A stretch of 64,000 nt of DNA, taken from assembly GCF_964656455.1 (NCBI RefSeq), contig NC_135726.1:28593168-28657167 (forward strand). The letters are read 5' to 3'. The notes beneath the pieces were generated by a model. The model worked only from the letters and a program-made list of their open reading frames with translations. It made no database searches and had not been told where the DNA came from. Positions 10,671 to 21,572 of this stretch are shown here, piece after piece (the stretch's first letter is position 1; each line of letters starts with the position of its first letter). A program made the translations under genes and the position numbers. The stretch comes from Halichoerus grypus. Its lineage: Eukaryota > Chordata > Mammalia > Carnivora > Phocidae.

Positions 10671-11230
10671 CCCCCGTTCCGCCCCCCGGCCAGAGGCGGC
10701 TAGAATGAAGAAGCAGATGAATTGTTCAGACGGACTGAGAGCTTGCCAATTTGTCACAGTCTCCGCCACTCCCTATCGGTGCCCAACACTAAGACCAGCT
10801 AATAATGGTCATTTATCCTCATGTTTGCATTGCTGACTCGTGGGGGGCTTTCTGAGAAGAGAGAAAATACACCTCCTACAACCATGATGCTGACAAAAGT
10901 GGGAAGCAAAACTTAGACCAACGAGGAAGCACATTTTAAGGAAAATCATAAAGGGCGTATTTCCATGTTGAATTAAGGAATATTTCTATGCATTTTATAT
11001 ATGAAGAGGAGTGCGCTTGCATTCAGAGAATTCACTTTCATTTATTTAGTGCTCCTGGTGGCATCGGAGTTTGCACCCAGGGCTTTGTATGTCTCCAAAG
11101 CCTCGCTCTGGCTCCTGAGTGGGCCTGCTGTGGCGCCCTGGAGTCCCCTGACTCCACCAGCGATGCAGTCCCAACAGAGGGCCAGGGTGAGAAGCAGCCC
11201 GCTGGCCACTGATTTCCCCTCCAAAGGGTG
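10671..11230. other. No gene seen
   Basis: No exon, RNA or clear repeat is visible. Several overlapping open frames at 10988-11330 lie on both strands with no domain and are rejected. Confidence 0.5.
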
Positions 11231-11233
11231 TGT

Positions 11234-11272
11234 ATGACTTACATACCCCTCTGAGAGAGGTATGTAAGTCAT
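11234..11272. repeat. 39-bp near-perfect palindrome
   Basis: ATGACTTACATACCCCTCT (11234-11252), a single G, then AGAGAGGTATGTAAGTCAT (11254-11272) form arms that match as reverse complements at 18 of 19 positions. It could form a hairpin or cruciform. It is too short for a microRNA precursor, and the flanks do not extend the pairing. Confidence 0.9.
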
Positions 11273-11274
11273 TC

Positions 11275-11555
11275 GGATAAGGAGAACACCCAAGTACTGA
11301 CTGATCTTTCTGGAAGAAGGGGTACATCATTCATTGATGTAAGGCATCGTCCCCCACAGCAGCCCCGGGAGAAAGACAGGGTTTGGGCCATGCTTGGTAT
11401 GGCACAGATGACACATCCCGTGTCACCGATGGTCACCGATGATGAGATGAGTTCTGGTAAATTGTAGCCTTGATTTGATGATCAGGACACTTCTCCTCTG
11501 TGAACCTTCATTCCTCCCTGGATCCACACCCTTCATTCTGTTATTTTGTGGGTGC
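11275..11555. other. No gene seen; short tandem GTCACCGAT
   Basis: Apart from a doubled GTCACCGATG near 11420-11445, nothing is recognisable. Confidence 0.5.
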
Positions 11556-11559
11556 CCCT

Positions 11560-12060
11560 TGGCCCTGAGCTCAGTCGTGTGACTTGCTTTGGTCAAGAAG
11601 ATGTTAGCAGACACAAAGCAAGCAGAGGCTTGAAATGCGCTTGCGCATCTCCTCTTCTTCTGCCTGCTCCACGAGAACACGCCCGGGCCGGCCTGTGGGA
11701 AGATGTGGCTCACGGAGTGGAGCCAGGTTGCCCAGTTGCGTAAGCCAAGGCCATCCTACACCAACCACAGCCAGCTAGCCCCGAAACAAGGGAGAGAACC
11801 AGCCCACGTTAGCAGAGCCCCCTAGCCAGCCCACAGCTGACCACGTACTCATGAGTTAGACCAGTAGAGACCAGAAGAATCTCCCAGTCAACCCACAGAC
11901 AGGGGAGCTGATTGCTGAGGCCGCAGGGTTTGGGAGTGGTTTGTGACACGGGTTCTGGTGATACCCACCCCCGCAAGGAGGTTTCTTCTGCAGAAGCAAC
12001 AATCCCTCTCCCCCAGGTCAGTGGCCCCATCTCCTGTCGTCAGGCTTACTCCTAGAAGAT
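11560..12060 (+). mobile_element. Old MaLR-type LTR (MLT1-like), diverged
   Basis: GTGTGACTTGCTTTGGTCAA, CTCCACGAGAACACGCCCGG, GCCAAGGCCATCCTAC and ACAGCCAGCTAGCC occur in the same order as in the LTR at 18585-18985. This supports two copies of one ancient family. The 3' part (after about 11850) is poorly preserved. Confidence 0.55.
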
Positions 12061-12064
12061 AAAG

Positions 12065-12305
12065 TGGTTCAGAGCCCGAAGTGCGGGGCGTCCTTCAGAC
12101 ATGGGTTGGGGTTTAACTCTGCCAATTCCCAGCTCCAGCGCCCTTCACAAGCACTCCATTCTTGGAAGCCTCAGTTCCCTCATCTGTATTATGGGGAGAG
12201 TAATAACCAAAAAGGGAGTTACATTCACTTCACAAAGAGTTGCTGTGGTCATTCAATGCCAAGAGGCTTGAAGGCAGCACATGAAGCCCAGTGTTCAATA
12301 AACAT
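12065..12305 (+). repeat. MIR
   Basis: GTTTAACTCTGCCAATTCCC, AGCCTCAGTTCCCTCATCTG, ATGGGGAGAGTAATAAC and CAGTGTTCAATAAACATC follow MIR sense order to its 3' end. Confidence 0.8.
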
Positions 12306-12580
12306 CAACTAGTCTCACTTGCTCCCCTCCCCTTTCCTCTCCCTACTACTTTCTCAATTCCTGGTGGAGCCTCGCCCTTCCTCCCCACGGCAGCAGGCAC
12401 CCAGGCAACTCTTTCAACCTGCACGATGCTCCATGATGCCAGAACACACACACGTGTGGAATTTCCCTCCGGCCAGAACCACAGCCAACACCCAGGATCG
12501 CCCACTGCCTGCCTCATTCTCAGCAGGTCACTGGAGATGGCCAGAAGCAAACTCGACAGGCTAGACATCACTTTGCACTC
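12306..12580. other. No gene seen
   Basis: This is pyrimidine-rich single-copy DNA. Overlapping frames on both strands (12291-12623) have no domain. Confidence 0.5.
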
Positions 12581-12595
12581 AGAAAACATAATCAG

Positions 12596-12815
12596 GGGGC
12601 ACCTGGGTGGCTCAGTCTGTTAAGCGTCTAACTCTTGGGTTTGGCTCCGGTCATGACCTCAGGGTCCTGGGATCGAGCCCCATGTCAGGGTCCACACTCA
12701 GCAAGGAGCCTGCTTGAGATTCTCTCTCCCTTCCTCTCCCTGCTCTTCCCTCTGCTTGCATGCTCTCTCTCTAAAATAAATAAATAAAAATCTTTTTTAA
12801 AAAAAAGAAAAAGAA
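12596..12815 (+). mobile_element. SINEC with 15-bp target-site duplication
   Basis: The full structure is present: head GGGGCACCTGGGTGGCTCAG, then GTCATGACCTCAGGGTCC, a CT-rich middle, (AAATA)n and an A-rich tail. The flanks AGAAAACATAATCAG (12581-12595) and AGAAAACCTAATCAG (12816-12830) are a 14/15 target-site duplication. Confidence 0.92.
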
Positions 12816-12957
12816 AGAAAACCTAATCAGCGACACATCTAAAAGACAACATTTGTCCCCCAGAGAGGCAGATGGTGCAGAAAATGAGATTTTTGGGGGT
12901 AGTGTAAAAAAAAACAGCGTTTCCCAAAGTCTATACTGAGAGAATGTCCCATTGTAC

Positions 12958-13012
12958 CCATAAATAAATAAATGATTGATTGAAGATAGATAGATAGATA
13001 ATAGATAGAACA
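12958..13012. repeat. Tetranucleotide repeats (AAAT, ATTG, GATA)
   Basis: Short runs of AAAT, GATT and GATA units adjoin. This is a compound microsatellite. Confidence 0.8.
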
Positions 13013-13695
13013 AGCTAAGGAAAAATAAATTTGATAAATTCTGAGCCAAAAAGGCTTCTTTGTTGCAGGACTTCTCGGAGACTTTCTAGGATAACATGTA
13101 TTTTTTTTTTCCTCTCAAGCAAGGAGGTAGAGAATGTTGTGTTCTTTTGAAAGTGATTTGACCACAAAGCCCTCATTTTTGGAACGACACTTTATGGGAC
13201 TAATAGCCCCGGGAATCTCCTTCTGGGAAACGATGGCTTGGATGCCAAGTTGGTAGTATGGCAGAAATTATAGATGAGATATTCACACAGGCAAGAACTT
13301 CTCTCCCTCACGGGTGGAGGCATGGGTGAAATCACTGTTCTCTTTCTTATTGTCCTTGGCTCTTTTGTTCGGGTCTGTCCTTACTCCCCTGTTTGTCTTG
13401 CCACCAACAAGAGCCAAAAGTTTGACTAGCCTTAGTTATGGCTTTTTTTTTTTTTTTTTTTCTATTCTTCGAGGGAATTGTGCTGTCAGATGCGGGCATT
13501 TCACTATTCCTGCCTTATAGTGTGAACACACAAGGAGACAGAAGCACCTTCTTTGTGCCGGAATAAAGCAGGGATGCTAGAAGGATTATTACTTCTTCAT
13601 CATCGCTCCAATCAGCAGAGGTTTAAATGGAATTCTGTCAGGGTCACCGACATGATTTTTTTTTTTTTTAAGCAGACACACAAGATACCATTACA
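13013..13695. other. No gene seen; poly-T tract at 13443-13462
   Basis: The stretch is single-copy-like, with a run of 20 T residues. No SINE body is attached to the run, so its origin is unclear. Confidence 0.5.
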
Positions 13696-13697
13696 TT

Positions 13698-14745
13698 TCA
13701 TCTTGGGACAATTGTTCTCTGAGCAAAGTGTGTTATTTTCCTGGAGGTAATCCCTTACCAGATTGTGGATTTTCCATGTTCAACATCAACCGCTACAACC
13801 CAAAAGCAACGAACTGTGTTATTGACAATGTTTTAATTACAATACATAAAAGATACAAGACAGCAAAAACGAGAAAATTATCTGCCTGGAGTGGCATTTA
13901 TATGTTTAAGAAAACTCACAGAGGTGGTGGTTCCAGTATGAAACGTATATATTTTTTTCTGTTAGTGCTGAAAATTCTAATGCAAATATGAGATTGCTTT
14001 AAAAGAAATAATAACATTAATAGAAACGATTGTCCCTGGCAGCACAATAAATGAAATTAGAAGCTCTTAAAACTGTGTGCTTGCAACAATGTTAGTGTGA
14101 AATATAATCATTGAATTGCTTTGTTCCTTTTTCCAATAAAAGGTGGAAGCCATTGAGTGTTGTTATTAGGCTCGCTAAGCTGGGCTTCTGTACAGCATAG
14201 TTTTGTGTGTCTGAAGCTTTTGAAGTCCCACGATTCCTTCTGCTTGCTAATTCTTCCATTTGTTTGATTTTTGGTACAAAGAAAATGAAAGAATATGATG
14301 AGATTATGGCATTTTAAGTCAATATTTATTAAAAAATCAATCTAGATGAAAATCTGCCCATCCCTCTAATTAGATGAGGCAACTTGAGGTTGATTTTTAA
14401 TTGCAAAAGTAATTACACGGAGCAGATAGCCAGTGACATTTGATTATCTAGGTGATTGATTAAAAAGCCGAGCTCACCGAGCAGATTGCCAGCCAGGGAA
14501 TCCAGACAAAAGAGCAAATTAAAAAAGTTGTCCTGTTAGTAATCACAAAATTCAAGGATGAAATTACAGAGCCAAACACCTCCATTGCCCCTCATCTTCA
14601 TCACTGACTCCACAGCATTCACTCCAGCATCTGATAAAGAAATGGATTAGTGTGAAATTAATTGAAGAGGAGAAAAAAAAAAGGGAACCGAATTCATGGC
14701 TGAGAATAAGGCTTTTAACAAGTTGAAACAAATTTCTCCAGTTTT
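13698..14745. other. Candidate conserved non-coding block 2, with PBX-HOX motif
   Basis: About 1 kb is free of recognisable repeats. It carries TAATTA at 14367-14372 and 14410-14415, TGATTGAT at 14453-14460 (the classical bipartite PBX-HOX site), and AAATTAATTGA near 14660. The clustering of homeodomain sites and the lack of transposons suggest an enhancer. Conservation is not testable here. Confidence 0.45.
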
Positions 14746-15545
14746 ATAATAAAGTTTTTTTTTTTTTTGGCAAGAGAGATGTTTTCATAAAGGATCTTTT
14801 CAGAATGTTTGGTGATATTAATTTATCTATTAAGAGAGAAGGGGGGGGAAATCTCACTTTCTCACAGAATAGGATATTAAGATGTCTTGCTTGTTCTTCA
14901 TTTCATTATAACATGAAAGCCTGGGCAGCAGCCTGTACATTTGGCAAGAGAATCCTTGGATCTGTAAACAGTCCTGGCTGACATATTGAGCAGAATAATG
15001 AAGGGGCTTCTCGGTCATTCAGAGGGACCCCGATGGGGTCCACTTGAGGAGATTGTGGAGGATAAAGGTGGAATGGGTGTGTACCGGAGCAGTCCCCAAG
15101 AGGACATTGGCGCTGGCTTGCAGCAATAATTCTAGGTCCTTAGGAGTCCCAGAAAAGCAAAAGGGAAACTGAGGCAGGGCCACCCAGTGCAGCTGTGGCA
15201 GCGTTGTGCGTTCTGAGCCGCCTCCCTGGGACTGCTCCTTGGTGCCGCTGTGGGTAGGATGTAATGAAGCAGTCAGGAGATAAAGTCCAAATCACTGGTA
15301 ACATCTATCCTTCTGCTTTGTCAGCAGACGCCATCCAGGCAGAGAGTTGGATGCGTGTGTGATGTGCTCCTTACAACCCTCCAGGGCACCTGATTTCAGC
15401 TATTTCCAGGGTCCTGAGCCTGCATGTGCCACAGGGAGACACATACTTCAGTAGACAGACGCTTGGATTCTAGTTAATGCCATCCCTCCTTTGTATTCAT
15501 GATTTCGCTTTTTCCAAAACCCACCGATACCTTCAACACATGTTT
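14746..15545. other. No gene seen
   Basis: A T-run (14755-14768) and a G-run near 14840 are the only low-complexity parts. The rest is single-copy-like sequence without frames of note, and its left part may continue the neighbouring conserved-type block. Confidence 0.45.
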
Positions 15546-15549
15546 TTGG

Positions 15550-15592
15550 TAAGGCAGTTTGATATCATGGTTAGGAGTTCAAGCTCTTAGAA
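15550..15592 (+). repeat. MIR 5' fragment (probable)
   Basis: GGCAGTTTGATATCATGGTT followed by AGGAGTTCAAGCTCT resembles the MIR head. It is cut short by the L1 that follows. Confidence 0.4.
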
Positions 15593-16139
15593 AACAATTT
15601 GGTGTCATGCAATGCAACTGGATTTACACACACCCTCTGACCTAGCAGTTCTTCCATGAGGCGTGTGTCCTAGAAAAACGTGCAGTGTACATGAGGAGAT
15701 GCTTGCAAGAACGTTCCTAGCAACGTGGTTCTCACAGTTTCCACAAACTGGGAACAGACCAAATTCCCATCATCTGAGAAATGGATACAGAAATTGAGGT
15801 CTATCATTCAATAGCATACTATACAGGAAACAACATTTTACTTGCCCAAGCAGCAAGACACAAAAGAATATTTAATGAATAATTCCATTTATACAAAGCT
15901 CAAAAATCAGGAAAAGCTAAATTATACTGTCTAAGACTCTGTAGGTGGTATAAGGGGAGGATGACAATGAGGAAGGACATGCAGTGAGCCTGAGGTATTT
16001 GCAATATTCTATTTATTGTCATTGGTGGTAGTTACCAATTTTTTTGTCCAACCGCACCTCTATGTTTTATGTTTTTTTTTTCTGAATGTAAGTTAGAGTT
16101 CACGTGCACACATATTAGTAAATACATATATATGAGTTT
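15592..16139 (+). mobile_element. Old L1 ORF2 end and 3' UTR, sense
   Basis: ACCTAGCAGTTCTTCCATGAG, CAAATTCCCATCATCTGAGA, CAAAAGAATATTTAATGAAT and TTCCATTTATACAAAGCTCA align in order with the end of an L1M ORF2 and its 3' UTR. It is full of stops and non-functional. Confidence 0.75.
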
Positions 16140-16155
16140 AAAAATAAATCCGTAG

Positions 16156-16348
16156 AAGCACCTGGGTAGCTTAGTCGGTTAAGCGTCCGACTCTTGATTT
16201 CGGCTCAGGTCATGATCTCAGGGTCATGGGATTGAGCCCTGCATTGGGCTCTGTGCTGGGCGTGGAGCCTGCTTAAGATTTTCTTTCTCCCTCTGCTCCT
16301 CCCTCCCATGCAGAGGCGTGCACTCTTGCTCTCTCTCTCAAAAAATAA

Positions 16349-16394
<46 letters not shown>

Positions 16395-16421
16395 GATAGA
16401 TAGATAGATAGATAAAAAAAT
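16156..16421 (+). mobile_element. SINEC with GATA-repeat tail
   Basis: The head (AAGCACCTGGGTAGCTTAG) and body (TTTCGGCTCAGGTCATGATC) are clear. AAAAATAAATCCGTAG (16140-16155) and AAAAATAAATCCTTAG (16422-16437) are a 15/16 target-site duplication enclosing the SINE and the tetranucleotide run grown from its tail. Confidence 0.92.
16344..16412. repeat. (GATA)n microsatellite
   Basis: About seventeen ATAG units with one interruption (GATGATAG) lie in the tail of a SINE. It is likely length-variable. Confidence 0.95.
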
Positions 16422-16439
16422 AAAAATAAATCCTTAGGA

Positions 16440-16792
16440 CACTCAACAGATACCCGCCAGTGGAGAGGGAGGGAAAGGAGACTGCAGATGTGGTCCTTCA
16501 ACTTCACTAGTCATGTTTCATCCCTTGTATTAAAAATAATAATAATAACACCTCAATTTTATTTGCTGTGTTTGAGTGCTTTTATTTAAGAAGACATACT
16601 GATTATGGCAGAATGTTAACAAACATAAATTCTAGTTCATGGGAACATGAAAACGTAAAAATCTTTGTTTCTGTAATTTTCCTTTTAAAAACTCCTGAAA
16701 AAAAAAAAAGGAAAACACTTCATACGAAAAACACTCTCATAAGGACACATGCTATGCTGTTTGTGGGAGTCAAAAGAAGAAGAACCTGATTG
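16440..16792. other. No gene seen; short AAT and A runs
   Basis: This is AT-rich single-copy-like DNA with an (AAT)n stretch near 16535 and an A-run near 16698. Confidence 0.5.
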
Positions 16793-16794
16793 GC

Positions 16795-16890
16795 CCGAGG
16801 TGTGCGTGGAAGGTTCCCAAAGGAGGTGGCATTTGAGAACCGTGGCAGGTCAGCAGAAGCTCAGCAGCTGGACAAAGAGGATGAAGCGCT
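16795..16890 (-). repeat. L2 fragment, antisense (probable)
   Basis: GGTTCCCAAAGGAGGTGGCA and TTTGAGAACCGTGGCAGG resemble the complement of the L2 motif for 'gaggtgacatttgag'. Confidence 0.5.
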
Positions 16891-16944
16891 CAGGTGGAAA
16901 AGCACCCCACACTTTGAGGACCCTGCAGACACTTGGTGTTACTG

Positions 16945-17000
16945 GAAGCCCTCTCTGGGGCTCAGTTTCCCCATCTGTCAAATGAGCCATGTTTCCATCT
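16945..17000 (+). repeat. MIR core fragment
   Basis: GGGGCTCAGTTTCCCCATCTG followed by TCAAATGAGCCATG is the MIR core. Confidence 0.6.
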
Positions 17001-17049
17001 CTCACGGAGCAGGCTCCAGAAAGTCAGGAGACTCGGGTAGAGCAAAAGC

Positions 17050-17300
17050 AGTTAAAATCTGGTCTTTGGACACAGCCTACCCAAGTTCAAGTGCAGCTCT
17101 ATTACTTATTAGCTGTGAGAGTTTGGGCGAGACAATCAATCTCCCTGGACTCCTCTTGCCTTGTCTGTAAGACTAGTGACAAAAGCATGTCAGTATTTAC
17201 CTCTCAGGACTTTTATAAGAGCACGACGAGTTCATACACTTTAAAAAATGTAGATCAGTGCCCTGCGGATATTAAGAGCTCGGGTTATTATTATTATGGG
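17050..17300 (+). repeat. MIR, near full length
   Basis: ACCCAAGTTCAAGTGCAGCT, TTATTAGCTGTGAGAGTTTG and a terminal TTATTATTATTATGGG follow MIR in sense over its whole length. Confidence 0.8.
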
Positions 17301-18212
17301 AGGATTGATTTCTTTATTTTCAAGAATCTGTGACATCCATTTGTCGCTCTTTCAAAGGTTCTGGCGGATTCATCTCCTCCATCCACCACAATTTGACAGG
17401 ATTAAGGATTCTGCCATGTTTGCTTGGGGAATTCTCCTGGCCAGGTGCTCATTTCATCCAGGTCATCTGATGGATGTGTTTCCAGATTTGCCAATTATTC
17501 CCTCTCCGAAGGTACCCCTCCTCCTTTAATAGATATTTTTTTGCTGGGATTTCATTAATTCTTATTTGTCTGAGTTTTCCCTTCTTATTGTTACTGTCAG
17601 CCAAATTCTCCAAAGGCCACCGGCAAAGCTCCCCCAAATCCATACTCATTACATTGCCCTCCCGAGGGGAAGGGGACTAGTCCGGGAGATAACAAGAAAG
17701 ATACCATTGTTGCTTTTTCCTTGACGCAGGGCTTTTGAGCAGAGCTTCTCTCTGTTAGGCGTGGGAGGTAAACATTTCCTGGCAGGTGTGCTCTGTCTGT
17801 GAAGCCGGAAGTGGTTATTGGTGAGGCTGAAGTCCTTGGAGAGGGGTGCCCAACGGACCAGGGGAAGAGTGTCTTTTCCTCATTCACACTTTGGAGCTGG
17901 ACAGCAGAGAGGTGAACAGGAACTCTGGGACCTGAGCCTCAGCTGTCAGATCTGGGTATAGGGTGGGGGAATCATTGCAAGACCTGGTTGAGCCTTCTCA
18001 TGGCACAGGTAAGAGCTAGAAGCACAGTCAAGCTTCCTGATTTCCAACCCATCACTCTGCCATGTTGATGAGCTCAGCGACTCACTGCCATCTCTAAGTG
18101 CACTAAGGTGATGGCAAAAAAGCCATCCATTTTTCACGCCTCCCTGGAAACACATTGTTTGCAATGTTACTGCCGTTTCTCATATCAAGAGGTGGAAGAT
18201 TCTACCGAAATC
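17301..18212. other. No gene seen
   Basis: This is repeat-poor single-copy-like DNA. Short frames at 17296-17887 lie on both strands and have no domain. Confidence 0.5.
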
Positions 18213-18214
18213 TG

Positions 18215-18582
18215 TGCTGGTCTGCTCAGGCTGTTGTAGCAAAGGGCCACAGTCTGAGTGGCTTCAACAATAGAAATGTATTCTTTCACCATTCTGGAGG
18301 CCAGAAGTCCAAGATCAAGATCACATCCAAGATTGTGTCAGCAGGGTTGGTTTCTTCTGAGGCTTCTCTTCTTGGCTTGTAGATGCTTGTCTTTTCCCTG
18401 TGTCCTCACATGGTCTTCCCTCTGGACATGTCTGTGTCCTAAGGACATGAGTCATATTGGGTTGGGGCCTCACCCACACGACCTCATTTTACCTAAATCA
18501 CCTGTTTAAAGACCCTTTCTCCAAATACAGTACCATGCTGAGGTACTGGGAGTTAGGATCTCAATGTATGGAATCTGGGCTG
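18215..18582 (-). mobile_element. MaLR LTR (MST/MLT1A-like), antisense
   Basis: GGTCTGCTCAGGCTGTTGTA, CACCATTCTGGAGGCCAGAA, GCAGGGTTGGTTTCTTCTGA, TGTGTCCTCACATGGTCTTC and CTCCAAATACAGTACCATGC are the complement of an ERVL-MaLR LTR in the expected order. It is a solo LTR with no internal region recognised beside it. Confidence 0.82.
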
Positions 18583-18584
18583 AA

Positions 18585-18985
18585 GTCATGACACATTTTG
18601 GCCAATGGAATGTGGCAGAAGTGATGGCGCCAGCTCCAAGCCTAGGCCTCACAAGGCTTCACATGCTTCTGCTCTAGAACCCTGCCAGGGCCACCTGCAG
18701 TGAACAAGCCTGGACTAGCCTATTGGCTACATGGAGCAGAGGGGAGACCATCCTAGATTGACCAATAGCCAGCCAACTCCCAAAAGGGAAGCCAAGAGCT
18801 GCAAAATCAGCCTGCAAGTGACTTGTCACCTGACCAATACACCTGAGTGAGCTCAGCCCAGCCCAGCAGAACCACCCATCCAACCAGCAGATCCATGAGC
18901 TAACTAAAAGGTTTTTGTTTTTAAGCCACTGGGTTTAGTGTTTACTTGTTATGTGGCATATTATGGATGATAACTGGTACATTTG
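18585..18985 (+). mobile_element. MaLR-type LTR (MLT1-like), sense
   Basis: TTGGCCAATGGAATGTGGCA, GAAGTGATGGCG, ACCATCCTAGATTGACCAAT, CAGCCCAGCCCAGCAGAACC and TTAAGCCACTGGGTTTAGTG are in the order of an ancient LTR with a polyadenylation-type 3' end. It abuts the antisense LTR to its left and shares its motif order with 11560-12060. Confidence 0.7.
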
Positions 18986-19039
18986 CCCACATCCATGTGT
19001 AGCTGCTCAGAGCCCATTCCCTTTCTTACTATTAATGAC

Positions 19040-19270
19040 CTTCTTCATTCATTGAGCAATTTCCTCTGGCCAGATATGATTTCAAGCACTTTGCATGTAT
19101 TAGCTCATTTAACTACTTTATTCCTATTGTTTAGATCTGGAACCTGAGGCAGAGAGAGTGGGACTTGCTCCAGGTTGTGTAGTATGTTTGCTACAAGAAT
19201 AAAGATCTGAACTCAAGCAATCTGGCTTTGAACCCATGTCCTGTGATCATTTCTCTATGGTGCTTTTCTG
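19040..19270 (-). repeat. MIR, antisense
   Basis: TTTGCATGTATTAGCTCATT, TGTTTAGATCTGGAACCTGAG and CTGGCTTTGAACCCATGTCC are the complement of MIR. Confidence 0.85.
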
Positions 19271-19778
19271 GTATTGCTTATGGGGAATTATCTCTCTTCT
19301 ACTCAAACTAGATCTGGCAGGAGAACAATTCCCAGGTTGACATCCCAGATCCCAAAGTGACCTCTTCCTAGGGAAGCTTGGGAGGGATTGGGGGAAGGGT
19401 TGGAGGAAAGGGGAGGGGTCTTCTTAACTATTCCCAGTGTGTGACATGAGGCCACCAAATTAGTTCCCCCCGCCCTGTATCTAGCACAGCAGTGATGTTT
19501 GGAGGCTGTTTTCATAAGCAAAATGGTGGTGACAGAGGCAATAGGGATCCCTCTAGCAGCCATGTCCAGACTGGGCTACTCTTGGAATGAGAAGTTTCTG
19601 AGTCCCTTCTTCCAGTTTTGTAGATCCCCAGAGCTAGCTTGGTTCCTGCCTTTCCTAAGGCCTGTCCCTCCTTCCATCTCCCATCAGTTTTGCAACCTCT
19701 ATCTCCTTCCATTAAACCACTGTTTCATCAGCCAAACTGATTAACACCAAGAACAAACATTATGTCAGCAATTATATT
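19271..19778. other. No gene seen
   Basis: Single-copy-like DNA without recognised features. Confidence 0.5.
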
Positions 19779-19779
19779 T

Positions 19780-19912
19780 CATGCATTCAACAGCTATTTA
19801 TTGAGCATCTGCTCCATGCTAGGTGCTATTCTGGATGCTGCAGACCCATCAGTGAATAAAGCACACAAATCCCATGCTCTCACGGAACACACATTCTAGC
19901 AAATACAGGCCC
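19780..19912 (-). repeat. L2 3' end, antisense
   Basis: CATTCAACAGCTATTTATTG, GAGCATCTGCTCCATGC and CTCACGGAACACACATTCTA are the reversed L2 3' end. Confidence 0.85.
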
Positions 19913-19959
19913 TGTCCTGTTAAATGCATTTGTGGGATATCCAAGTACATCTCACGAGG

Positions 19960-20180
19960 CAGCCAGATGATCAAGGCCTTCAGAGTCAGTCAGATGTGGG
20001 TTTGAACTGTAGAAATGTCTTTGAAGCTTCACGTTTGAACTCCAAAATGCATTTGAATTTTGTACTCTCTTCCATTATATCTGGTTTCTCCTAGCATAAA
20101 GACGTTTAGCTATGTGACAAATCCATCAGCTTCTCGAAGCCTCACTTTGCCCCTTGTCTCTGTACATGGGGTGTTGTGGT
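19960..20180 (+). repeat. MIR, interrupted
   Basis: CAGTCAGATGTGGGTTTGAA and, after a gap, TAGCTATGTGACAAATCCAT and GAAGCCTCACTTTGCCCC are MIR sense parts separated by non-MIR sequence. Confidence 0.55.
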
Positions 20181-20204
20181 TTCTACGACTCAATAATAGC
20201 AGCT

Positions 20205-20300
20205 GTCCCTTAGGTAAGTAAGTTCCAGGCATTCTCCTGTTAACTCATGTAGTCCTTGTACCCATTCCATGAGACGGATACTGTGATCAGTCTCCAGACT
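20205..20300 (-). repeat. MIR fragment, antisense
   Basis: CAGGCATTCTCCTGTTAACTC followed by CCATTCCATGAGACGGATAC resembles the complement of the MIR middle. Confidence 0.5.
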
Positions 20301-21270
20301 GGTCCTTTGCCCTGTCTGCTTGAAGATTCACACTCCCACCCCCCTACCTTTCTCCCCCTGTACTGTTCTGTATCACAGGGAACTGACCTCTGTAAACTGT
20401 TCCCCAGGCTTCCTCGTCTCCTCCAAGGTTCTGGTTCCCACATGACGGCCCTGAGCCCTGGACTCCGAAATACCATCTACTCTCTCGTCCCTTAGCCCCG
20501 GGGGCAACCACAAGTCCTTATTGCTAAGCTGTGTGTGTTTTCACTGTCCCAGCCTGGTGTCTTCACTCTCCCATGGCTGGTTACATATATTAACTATATG
20601 TAAGTATGTGAAAGGGTGTCTTTTTCTTTTATTTTTTATAAGGATTTACTGTGCCTCTTAGTTGGGGCCAGGAATTAGGAGGGGGAGCTGGAGCCCCTGG
20701 GGGCAAGTAGCTTGGCACGTGACTACAGCTGGGACCAGGTGTGTGTCCTAGCATTACCAGACACCCATGAGCCAGGTGAGGCTGGTCTTTTACAACATCA
20801 CAGCTTATTATTTCAATCACTTCTGGTGTCACTTCCTTATCTCCCTCCACCTGATACCTAAAAGGATTTGAGATCGCTTACCACGATTGAAAATATAAGA
20901 ATTTCTCAGTTATCCACAACATGTAACACACTGCCCCAAATCTTAAAACACCCATGACCATTTCATGATCACTTCCAGAGATGGAGGGGACTCAGCCAGG
21001 GGGTCCTCACTCAGGGTTTTCATACGGTTACAGACAGACAGCTGAGGCTGGAGTCATCTGAAGGCTGGCTCGTTCCCTTAGCTGGTGCTGAGCTAAAAAG
21101 ACAGAACATGTGGGATCTAGACCAGGTAGGACATGTTAGGCATCACTCTCTATCCCCACGGGCTCTCCTTGTGGGGTCCCTCCAGCAGGTGGCTTAATGG
21201 CGGCTCGTGACTCCAAAGGTGAATATCCCAAAACAGATGGCCAGGCAGAAGCTGTATTGCCTTTTTAAAA
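20301..21270. other. No gene seen
   Basis: This is single-copy-like DNA with GC-rich patches. Open frames of 70-80 codons on both strands near 20240-20495 overlap each other and have no domain. Confidence 0.5.
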
Positions 21271-21572
21271 TTATTATTATTAATCCAAACGTTCTCTTGA
21301 AAAAAAAATATTTTTTTAGTTTACTTTTGACTTTTTTTAGTGTACAATTCTATGAAAGTTAACACATATATAGATTCTTATAACCACCAGTGCCCTCAGG
21401 ACACAGGACAGCTTTATCACCCCCCAAATTCCCTCCTGCTATCTCTTTCATGCCTCTCTCCACTCAGAACCCCTAGTGTCTACTGATTTGTTCTCTATCA
21501 CTACAGCTTTCTTTTTTAGAATGTTATATGAATGGGATTATCCACTATGTGATCTTTTAAGACTGGCTTCTT

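Noticed and set aside
13443..13462. Poly-T run as a SINE or retrocopy tail
   Set aside because: No element body or target-site duplication could be found on either side.
16156..16240. tRNA-like sequence with A and B boxes
   Set aside because: It is the tRNA-Lys-derived head of a SINE, not a functional tRNA gene. The same holds for the other SINE heads in the window.
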